From Caldilinea sp. (lineage in GTDB: Bacteria > Chloroflexota > Anaerolineae > Caldilineales > Caldilineaceae), in contig JANWYX010000287.1 of NCBI GenBank assembly GCA_025055055.1, positions 1 through 13,221 on the forward strand: DNA of 13,221 nt, given 5' to 3'. Shown one piece after another: positions 8,191 through 13,221 of the stretch; position 1 is the stretch's first letter, and each line of letters starts with the position of its first letter. Below the pieces are notes generated by a model, which saw only the letters and a program-made list of their open reading frames with translations, had not been told where the DNA came from and did no database searches. Position numbers and translations under genes: made by a program.

Positions 8191-8321
8191 AGCGTAAAGA
8201 GCGCAGGCGGGCAGATCCAGCCGGTTTTTGAGATGATCTATGCGCAATTTCTCCAATCTGCGCCATTGGTTTGCCATGTCTTCGGTTGATTAACGCACAT
8301 GATTGAACAGGAGATAGCTAT

Positions 8322-9737
8322 ATGGCTCGTGCGACCCTGGCGGTGATCTTCGGCAACCGCGACTTTTTCCCCGACAAATTGGTGACGGAAGCGCGTCGCG
8401 ACATCTTCACGCTCTTCGCCGAGATGGACATCGAAGCAGTGGCCCTGGATGAAACAGAAACCAAGCTCGGCGGCGTAGAGACGTGGGAGGATGCAAAGCG
8501 CTGTGCAGAGCTCTTTCGTCGCCACGCCGACCGCATCGACGGCATTCTGGTCTGCCTGCCCAACTTCGGCGATGAAAAGGGCGTGGCCGACACAATCAAA
8601 CTTTCCGGCTTGAACAAGCCGATTTTGGTGCAGGCGTATCCGGACGATCTCGACCAATTCACGGTGGAGCGTCGCCGCGACGCCTTCTGCGGCAAAATTT
8701 CCGTCTGCAATAATTTGCGGCAGTACGGTTTCCCGTTCACACTCACCGAACTACACACCGTCCATCCGTTGACGCCTGAATTTCGCCGGGACCTGGAAAA
8801 TTTCCTGGGTGTCTGCCGCATCGTCAACGGGCTGCGCACGGCGCGGTTGGGCGCCATCGGCGCGCGGCCCGGCGCATTCAACACCGTTCGCTACAGCGAA
8901 AAGTTGCTGCAGGCGTATGGCATAAGCGTGCAGACGCTTGACCTCTCCGATGTGTTGGGATGGGTGCAGCGCCTGCCGGAAGACGACCCGCGCGTCGAGA
9001 AAAAGCTCGCCGACATCAAAGCCTACGCCGACTACGGCAGCGTGCCGCCGCCTTCGCTTGTGAAGATGGCGCGACTGGGTGTTGTCATCGAAGATTGGAT
9101 GGACAAAAACGACCTGGTCGCCACAGCCATCCAATGCTGGACGTCACTTCAACGCAACTTTGGCGTCAACGTCTGCACGCTGATGAGCATCATGAGCGAG
9201 CGGTTGATGCCTTCGGCGTGTGAAGTGGACATCACCGGCGTCATCTCAATGTATGCGTTGCAACTGGCCTCGAATTCGCCCAGCGCATTGGTGGATTGGA
9301 ACAACAACTATGGCAACGATCCGAACAAATGCGTGTTGTTCCATTGCGGCAACTGGGCCAAGACATTCATTCCCGACGCCGCCATCAAGACGGCTCCGAT
9401 TTTGGGCACGACGCTCGGTGAAGAAAACACCTATGGCGCAATGGCCGGGCGGACGCCCGCCGGGCCCGTTACCTTTGGCCGCGTCAGCACCGACGACGCG
9501 TATGGCTTGATTCGCACCTACGTGGGCGAAGGCGTTTTTACCGATGACCCTCTGGACACCTTCGGCACGCGCGCAGTTGTTCACGTGCCCGGCTTACAAC
9601 GCCTGATGAAGTATGTGTGTAAGAACGGCTTTGAACATCACGTGGCGATGAACGCCTCTCACACGGCAAACGTGGTGGCCGAGGCGTTCGGCGCCTACTT
9701 TGGTTGGGATGTGCACATCCATGAGCCTGTCTCCTAG
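8322..9737 (+). CDS. L-fucose/L-arabinose isomerase-family protein
   Basis: This is a cytoplasmic aldose-ketose isomerase-like protein of 471 residues. The C-terminal half carries the metal-binding residues expected for the fold: Glu301 in SACEVDITG, Asp325 in LVDWNNNYG and His447 in MNASHTANV. The Glu-Asp spacing of 24 is the same as between Glu337 and Asp361 of E. coli FucI. It is roughly 120 residues shorter than FucI and closer to AraA in length, but the sequence does not read like a classical AraA, so I give no symbol. AGGAG at 8309-8313 precedes the ATG. It lies 131 bases after the DUF5060-DUF4038 gene on the same strand and probably isomerises a sugar released by the two hydrolases. 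Fold call is good; substrate (fucose, arabinose, apiose or other) is inference. Confidence 0.83.
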   Translation: MARATLAVIFGNRDFFPDKLVTEARRDIFTLFAEMDIEAVALDETETKLGGVETWEDAKRCAELFRRHADRIDGILVCLPNFGDEKGVADTIKLSGLNKPILVQAYPDDLDQFTVERRRDAFCGKISVCNNLRQYGFPFTLTELHTVHPLTPEFRRDLENFLGVCRIVNGLRTARLGAIGARPGAFNTVRYSEKLLQAYGISVQTLDLSDVLGWVQRLPEDDPRVEKKLADIKAYADYGSVPPPSLVKMARLGVVIEDWMDKNDLVATAIQCWTSLQRNFGVNVCTLMSIMSERLMPSACEVDITGVISMYALQLASNSPSALVDWNNNYGNDPNKCVLFHCGNWAKTFIPDAAIKTAPILGTTLGEENTYGAMAGRTPAGPVTFGRVSTDDAYGLIRTYVGEGVFTDDPLDTFGTRAVVHVPGLQRLMKYVCKNGFEHHVAMNASHTANVVAEAFGAYFGWDVHIHEPVS

Positions 9738-9910
9738 AGCGAAGAAATCAAGGCCGTAAGATCGTTCGTCGCAACCCTTTCTGGAAGGCGTGCTTCTTGG
9801 CGCGCCGATCACAATCAACAGGCTGCTATTTTCAGAACAGCCTGAAGCTTCCGGGAAGGTGAACCTTACCTGTGTGTGGTTTATCTAGCAGACATCGATG
9901 GCCCGATGTT

Positions 9911-9941
9911 GTCATATCGACAGGTCAAAAGTCGATATGAC
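9911..9941. repeat. Perfect 11-bp inverted repeat
   Basis: GTCATATCGAC (9911-9921) and GTCGATATGAC (9931-9941) are exact reverse complements around a 9-base AGGTCAAAA spacer. No T-run follows on either strand, so it does not look like a terminator. It could be a cruciform or the operator of a dimeric regulator, but no regulator gene is in the window. Confidence 0.75.
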
Positions 9942-9967
9942 GCAGATCGTTGCGTGTGGGGAACACC

Positions 9968-10000
9968 GAGAACAGGGAGGTACGCCGCCTCCCTGTTCTC
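9968..10000 (+). terminator. Perfect 13-bp stem-loop, probable terminator of the isomerase transcript
   Basis: GAGAACAGGGAGG (9968-9980) pairs exactly with CCTCCCTGTTCTC (9988-10000) across a 7-base loop. The tail ATTTCACC has only three T's, so it is not a textbook intrinsic terminator. Its place 231 bases after the isomerase stop, between convergent genes, and its strength suit transcript ending or 3'-end protection. Confidence 0.55.
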
Positions 10001-10112
10001 ATTTCACCGAAACGTCCCTTTGCCTCTTATCAACGATTTGTTGCGCTGCTTTATTATATTCGGTTGCCACTTGTAAGGAATACACTGCAATTTTGAGAGG
10101 CACGTCTGCAAC

Positions 10113-10142
10113 TTTGTCTATCACATTTTTGTCTGTCACATT
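10113..10142. repeat. 15-bp tandem repeat, two copies
   Basis: TTTGTCTATCACATT (10113-10127) is followed directly by TTTGTCTGTCACATT (10128-10142), 14 of 15 bases identical. A partial upstream echo, CTGCAA-TTTTG at 10085-10095 and CTGCAA-CTTTG at 10107-10116, makes the area look like degraded tandem DNA. No function can be assigned. Confidence 0.7.
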
Positions 10143-10221
10143 CCATGAGCTGGGCTCTGCAAAGGGGCGCCCCAAAATTGTCGTACGACTTTCGGTGCGT
10201 TAATTCCGGATTTGCGTTATC

Positions 10222-10890
10222 TTACAGGAGAGGTTTCCCGACATTTACCTCTCGTAATTCCACAACTCCGGCCACATCGTCATAAATGGCGTAGCGCAAG
10301 GTCCCACCGTCCTCCGGGACGCCTGCGCTGCCCACGCCGACGATCGTGCGTTCCTCGAGCGACAACCGGATGCGCGCGGGCCCGACCAGGGAGCGCAGTT
10401 TGTTTGTCGCCGGATTCCAAATCCAGGCCATCTGTACGTGAGTGTGACCGTGAAAAAGCACTGTCACCTGGTGGCTCTGCATCCACGCCAGCGCATTCCA
10501 GAGAGCGTCGATATTCTGATGCAGCCTAGGAAAAAGCACACTCCAGCTTATCCCTGTTCTCATCCACGCCGCAGCCGCAGCCGTGGTGGGCAACGGCGTC
10601 GGCATCTCAGGAGAAGCGTGACAATACGCTGCGCCGTTCTCTCGAATCAGCGCCGGCCAAGAACCCACCCATTCGGCGAGCGGTCCGGAAAGCCGGCGAA
10701 GGCCGCTGACTTCCCAGTTGCCGTAGACGCAGAGAATCCTGCGCGCCTGTAACGCAGCCAGCATGCGCGGATGATAGCCTGCATCTCCCAAGAAAATGAA
10801 ACGATCCACCTGTTGTTCTTGGGCGTCGTCGAACACTGCGGTCATGCCAACGTAATTGTCGTGTAGATCGGCGAAAACAGCGGTGCGCAT
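10222..10890 (-). CDS. Calcineurin-like metallophosphoesterase
   Basis: This is a cytoplasmic two-metal phosphoesterase of the compact YfcE/Metallophos_2 kind, 222 residues. The metal-ligand motifs are in order: D-x-H at Asp8-His10 (VFADLHDN), GD with Asp36 (FLGDAG), GN with Asn58 (YGNWE), His91 in the CHASP segment and the GHTH motif at 148-151. The start is the codon at 10890-10888, since MRTAVFADLHDN is the normal beginning of the fold; the open frame running on to 10992 is antisense to the dehydrogenase. No Shine-Dalgarno precedes the ATG, which suits a nearly leaderless mRNA. Substrates in this family range from phosphodiesters to nucleotides, so none is assigned. It diverges from the dehydrogenase and converges on the isomerase. 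Confidence 0.85.
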   Translation of the reverse strand: MRTAVFADLHDNYVGMTAVFDDAQEQQVDRFIFLGDAGYHPRMLAALQARRILCVYGNWEVSGLRRLSGPLAEWVGSWPALIRENGAAYCHASPEMPTPLPTTAAAAAWMRTGISWSVLFPRLHQNIDALWNALAWMQSHQVTVLFHGHTHVQMAWIWNPATNKLRSLVGPARIRLSLEERTIVGVGSAGVPEDGGTLRYAIYDDVAGVVELREVNVGKPLL

Positions 10891-10904
10891 GGTAAAATCA
10901 TCGT
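10891..10904. promoter_or_regulatory. 14-base divergent start region with overlapping -10-like hexamers
   Basis: On the plus strand TAAAAT (10893-10898) ends seven bases before the A of the dehydrogenase ATG at 10905, the distance expected if transcription starts on that A. On the minus strand TACGAT (read from 10905 down to 10900) points to initiation around 10893, three bases before the phosphoesterase ATG. Neither gene has a Shine-Dalgarno. Overlapping leaderless or near-leaderless promoters are inferred; no good -35 boxes were seen. Confidence 0.45.
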
Positions 10905-11909
10905 ATGCGCGCCATGCAACTCTTCCAAACTGGAGATATTGCCGAAGATCGACTGATCTTGACCGAAAATGCGCCCCTCCCCCAACCGGCATCGGATGAA
11001 CTGCGCGTGCGCGTGCACGTTTGCGGCGTCTGTCGCACCGATCTACACACGGTGGAGGGCGATTTATCGTTGCCGAGGCCGCTGCCGCTGATCCCCGGCC
11101 ATCAGGTTGTGGGCGTTGTGGACGCCGTTGGCGAGCAGGCGACCCACTTCGCCGTCGGCGATCGCGTCGGGGTGGGCTGGATGAACTGGACCTGCGGCGC
11201 GTGCGACTTCTGCCGACGCGGCCAGGAAAACCTCTGCCCCTACGCTCGCTTCACCGGCCTGCATGTGGACGGCGGCTACGCTCAGTGGATGCTCGTGCAT
11301 GAACGCTTTGCCTATCGGCTGCCCGTCGAGCTCTCCGACGAGGTTGCGGCGCCTTTGCTCTGCGGCGGCGTGATCGGCTATCGCACTTTGCGCCTGAGCG
11401 GTGTTCAACCGGGAGATCGGCTCGGGCTGTACGGTTTTGGAGCCAGCGCGCACCAGGCAATTCAAGTCGCCCGCCACCGGGGGTGCACCGTCTATGTCTT
11501 CACACGCGGAGAAGAACATCGCCGCCTGGCCGAGACGCTCGGCGCAGCCTGGGTCGGCGACGCCGATGAACAGCCTCCGCATCCGCTGGACGCCGCCGCC
11601 ATCTTCGCCCCCGCCGGCTGGATCGTCGAGCGGGCGCTGCGCCATGTGCGCCCCGGCGCCATCGTCGCCATCAACGCCATCCACATGACGCCTATCCCGG
11701 AGCTGCCCTACGAACGCATCTACGGCGAGCGAGTGCTGCGCAGCGTCGCCAATTTCACCCGACAAGATGCAGAGGAGTTTTTACAACTGGCGGCGGAGAT
11801 TCCGATTCGCACCGAGGTCGAAACCTTTGCCTTGTCGGAAGCCAATCAGGCGTTGCGAAAGCTCAAACAAGGCGAACTGCGCGCCGCCGCTGTGCTCAGA
11901 ATCGATTGA
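10905..11909 (+). CDS. Zinc-dependent alcohol dehydrogenase, CAD2-like
   Basis: This is a medium-chain dehydrogenase expected to oxidise alcohols or reduce aldehydes with NAD(P). The 334 residues contain catalytic-zinc ligands Cys43 (GVCRTDLH), His66 and Cys153 (APLLCGG). The structural-zinc set is Cys97, Cys100, Cys103 and Cys111 (CGACDFCRRGQENLC). The usual GHE reads GHQ (65-67), and the Rossmann turn is LYGFGASAH (175-183) rather than classical GxGxxG. Both are features I associate with the CAD2-like subgroup, so they are not signs of decay. ATG 10905 is supported by the promoter spacing; ATG 10914 is the alternative. It is transcribed away from the phosphoesterase and followed by an AT-rich gap, so it is probably single. 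A link to the sugar operon is possible but unsupported. Confidence 0.88.
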   Translation: MRAMQLFQTGDIAEDRLILTENAPLPQPASDELRVRVHVCGVCRTDLHTVEGDLSLPRPLPLIPGHQVVGVVDAVGEQATHFAVGDRVGVGWMNWTCGACDFCRRGQENLCPYARFTGLHVDGGYAQWMLVHERFAYRLPVELSDEVAAPLLCGGVIGYRTLRLSGVQPGDRLGLYGFGASAHQAIQVARHRGCTVYVFTRGEEHRRLAETLGAAWVGDADEQPPHPLDAAAIFAPAGWIVERALRHVRPGAIVAINAIHMTPIPELPYERIYGERVLRSVANFTRQDAEEFLQLAAEIPIRTEVETFALSEANQALRKLKQGELRAAAVLRID

Positions 11910-11929
11910 CGCCTTTCCCGAGACCTCTT

Positions 11930-11992
11930 AATTTTGCTTTTACATCCTTTTTACAAATTTCTCATCATCGATTTAGCTTTGTTCCCTACAAT
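11930..11992 (+). promoter_or_regulatory. AT-rich candidate promoter for the YceI gene
   Basis: This is a markedly AT-rich stretch in a GC-rich surrounding, with TTTACA at 11950-11955 and a -10-like TACAAT at 11987-11992. They are too far apart to be partners, so the -35 is unassigned. Position ahead of the hairpin and the lipoprotein gene makes a promoter here plausible. Confidence 0.3.
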
Positions 11993-12047
11993 CGCCGAAC
12001 GTTGAGAAGCGGGCATACAGCGTCGTCCGTCGAACAATGGCAAACTG

Positions 12048-12099
12048 CTCCCTGTCCGATGCAGACGATCTATCTGAAGCATCTGCATTGCACAGGGAG
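12048..12099 (+). terminator. Long stem-loop with T-rich tail before the YceI gene
   Basis: Outer arms CTCCCTGT (12048-12055) and ACAGGGAG (12092-12099) pair exactly. Inner arms ATGCAGA (12059-12065) and TCTGCAT (12082-12088) also pair exactly, with one mismatch, one G-C pair and one wobble between them, and a 16-base loop. TTTCTTT follows at 12100-12106. This fits an intrinsic terminator for the dehydrogenase. If the promoter upstream is used, it would instead sit in the leader of the YceI mRNA as an attenuator. Confidence 0.6.
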
Positions 12100-12145
12100 T
12101 TTCTTTAGAAAAATAAGAATCTGATAAGTCAAAAGGAAGGTAACT

Positions 12146-12976
12146 ATGGGGAAACGATCGATTCTTGCGCTGCTGTTTGTAGCGCTGAGCATTACATCCG
12201 GGGGAGCGCTCTTGACGGCCTGTCAAGGGGATTCCAATCCCACGCCTACACCTACGGCGGCCTCGGCGCCGGCTGCACCTACGGCGGAGGCGACGCCATC
12301 TACAGCAGAGACGCAAACCTCGGATGAAACACAATCCGCAACGGAAAATGCACCTGCAGAGACGAATCTCGAGCAATCCACCGCAGAGCAGACTTCAACC
12401 GAAGCGCAGGGGAGCGAGGCGACGGCCGAACCCGGTGGACCGATCACGCTGCGTTTTGTCGGCGACGGCACCGAGGCTCGTTTCTTAATCGATGAAGTGT
12501 TGATGGGGCAGCCAAAGACCGTCGTTGGCGTCACGACAATGGTGGAGGGTGAAATCACCGTCGATCCCGCCAACCCCGCCTCTGTGCAGGTCGGCGAAAT
12601 CCGCATCGACGCGCGCGACCTAACCACGGACGACAACCGTCGCAACAATCGCCTACGCAACGATATTCTCAAATCGAACCAGGATGCCTATCGCTATATC
12701 ATCTTCCGCCCGACGAGCATCGAAGGGCTTCCCGCCGCCGTTAATGTGGGAGACACGTTCAATTTTCAGGTCATCGGCGATCTCACAATTCTGGACACGA
12801 CGTTGCCTGTAACTTTCGATATGAGTGCAACGGTGGTGGACGCCAATACGGTGCGCGGCTCCGGCTCGGCCACAATTCGCTACGCCGACTTCGGTATTCG
12901 CATCCCTAGTGTGCCTTTTGTAGCCGGCGTCTCCGACGAGGTGCGCCTGGAAATTGACTTTACTGCACGGCGATAA
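12146..12976 (+). CDS. YceI-domain lipoprotein
   Basis: This is a membrane-anchored lipoprotein on the outer face of the cytoplasmic membrane. A basic N-terminus (MGKR) and hydrophobic stretch lead to the lipobox LTAC with lipidated Cys26. Residues 27-97 are a low-complexity Pro/Thr/Ala/Ser/Glu linker. From about 98 to 275 comes a lipocalin-like YceI domain, with TVVGVTTMVEGEITVDP, a DARDLTTDDNRRNNRLRNDILKSNQDAYRYIIFRPTS block and the closing ADFGIRIPSVPFVAGVSDEVRLEIDFTA. This order is typical of the family, which binds amphiphilic or isoprenoid-like ligands in some members. AAGGAAGG precedes ATG 12146. Linkers of this style are common in Chloroflexota lipoproteins. It stands alone behind a hairpin, and its ligand is unknown. 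Confidence 0.9.
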   Translation: MGKRSILALLFVALSITSGGALLTACQGDSNPTPTPTAASAPAAPTAEATPSTAETQTSDETQSATENAPAETNLEQSTAEQTSTEAQGSEATAEPGGPITLRFVGDGTEARFLIDEVLMGQPKTVVGVTTMVEGEITVDPANPASVQVGEIRIDARDLTTDDNRRNNRLRNDILKSNQDAYRYIIFRPTSIEGLPAAVNVGDTFNFQVIGDLTILDTTLPVTFDMSATVVDANTVRGSGSATIRYADFGIRIPSVPFVAGVSDEVRLEIDFTARR

Positions 12977-13149
12977 GGATTGCGCAGGCCATGAGCGACC
13001 GAGCATGCAGGGCGGCTAGGCGTCGCAACGGGCATATGAAGTCCGGCGTTGAAAAGCGACCGATCCGGCGTGCGCACGCTCGACTCACCTTCCGGGAAGC
13101 CCCGAGCTTCCCGGAAGATCGTGTTCCACGATGCGCCGCCGAGTATCAT
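12880..13149 (-). pseudogene. Possible N-terminal remnant of a PfkB-type sugar kinase
   Basis: Reading from 13149 downwards, ATG follows the strong Shine-Dalgarno GAGAGGG. The first 37 or so codons (MILGGASWNTIFREA, then GFPEGESSV and SLFNAG, to about 13039) resemble the first strand and lid region of PfkB-family carbohydrate kinases, where a GGTGAGKA-like segment should come next. Instead the frame turns into unrelated residues and runs antisense through the end of the YceI gene, stopping after 89 codons. The other two frames do not restore the kinase text. It may be a truncated gene, or the likeness may be chance. The plus strand here also has an open frame from 13036 to the window end, with a basic, low-quality translation. 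Confidence 0.28.
13089..13117. repeat. Perfect 12-bp stem-loop downstream of the YceI gene
   Basis: CTTCCGGGAAGC (13089-13100) and GCTTCCCGGAAG (13106-13117) are exact reverse complements with loop CCCGA. A second small hairpin, ATCGTG-TTC-CACGAT, follows at 13118-13132. No T-run follows the first stem. It may end the YceI transcript or, if the minus-strand kinase-like frame is real, be partly coding. The left arm with its flank recurs at 9847-9862. Confidence 0.6.
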
Positions 13150-13221
13150 TTTCCCTCTCGCCCGGCCACAACAAATGCAATGCGGCTGCGCCAGGCGACA
13201 GTTTGTCCCGACAATTGCCGT

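Larger units (their letters stand above)
9738..10221. other. Repeat-rich gap between convergent genes
   Basis: These 484 bases separate the isomerase (plus) and the phosphoesterase (minus). Frames at 9876-10076 and 9898-10203 overlap each other, cross the inverted repeats and resemble no family, so I do not call them. The gap holds perfect stem-loops at 9911-9941 and 9968-10000, a CAGGCTG/CAGCCTG pair (9819-9825, 9838-9844), a 15-bp tandem repeat at 10113-10142 and the 10-bp palindromes GGGGCGCCCC (10164-10173) and GTCGTACGAC (10180-10189). From about 10020 on it is AT-richer than the genes around it. Confidence 0.6.

Noticed and set aside
8191..8321. Riboswitch or promoter in the gap before the isomerase
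   Set aside because: Only a 5-bp GCGCA/TGCGC pairing and no convincing -35/-10 pair are present, so I see nothing callable beyond the ribosome-binding site.
9876..10203. Two overlapping plus-strand frames of 66 and 101 codons
   Set aside because: They cross the perfect inverted repeats and the tandem repeat, lack ribosome-binding sites and show no recognisable domain.
10891..10992. Longer start for the metallophosphoesterase
   Set aside because: This part is antisense to the dehydrogenase start; MRTAVFADLHDN is the normal beginning of the fold.
13036..13221. Plus-strand frame open to the window end
   Set aside because: The translation is basic and low in quality, crosses the 12-bp stem-loop and has no family likeness.
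1..13221. CRISPR array, tRNA, rRNA, transposase or phage genes
   Set aside because: No regularly spaced repeats, no tRNA-like fold and no recombinase or transposase reading frame were found on either strand.

Overview
The window looks like Chloroflexota DNA, most likely the Anaerolineae/Caldilinea side of the phylum. The reasons are moderately high GC, a lipoprotein with a long Pro/Thr/Ser/Ala-rich linker, an Opp/Dpp-type ABC importer placed beside intracellular glycan enzymes, and a CAD2-like alcohol dehydrogenase. This placement is an inference from protein style; no marker gene is present.

Bases 1-6327 form one plus-strand operon. It opens inside a family-5 solute-binding protein. An 88-base gap with a perfect 14-bp hairpin follows, then two permeases, two ATPases and a DUF4038 (apiosidase-like, GH140-type) enzyme. 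From the first permease to the DUF4038 gene every junction overlaps or nearly touches, so the importer and the enzyme are probably translated together. After a 291-base gap comes a second, larger DUF4038 enzyme with an added DUF5060 domain (6619-8190), then an L-fucose/L-arabinose-isomerase-like protein (8322-9737). None of these three enzymes has an export signal. The simplest reading is import of a glycoside or oligosaccharide, cytoplasmic cleavage by the two DUF4038 hydrolases, and aldose-ketose isomerisation of a released sugar. The actual sugar cannot be read from the sequence.

Bases 9738-10221 separate convergent genes. They hold no convincing gene but are dense in inverted and tandem repeats, including two perfect stem-loops. 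A minus-strand metallophosphoesterase (10222-10890) and a plus-strand zinc alcohol dehydrogenase (10905-11909) then diverge from only 14 bases, which carry overlapping -10-like hexamers placed as expected for leaderless or nearly leaderless transcripts.

An AT-rich spacer with a large hairpin precedes a YceI-domain lipoprotein (12146-12976). The last 245 bases contain a 12-bp stem-loop. On the minus strand they also hold a short reading frame with a good ribosome-binding site whose N-terminus resembles a PfkB-type sugar kinase but loses the resemblance after about 37 codons, possibly a gene remnant.
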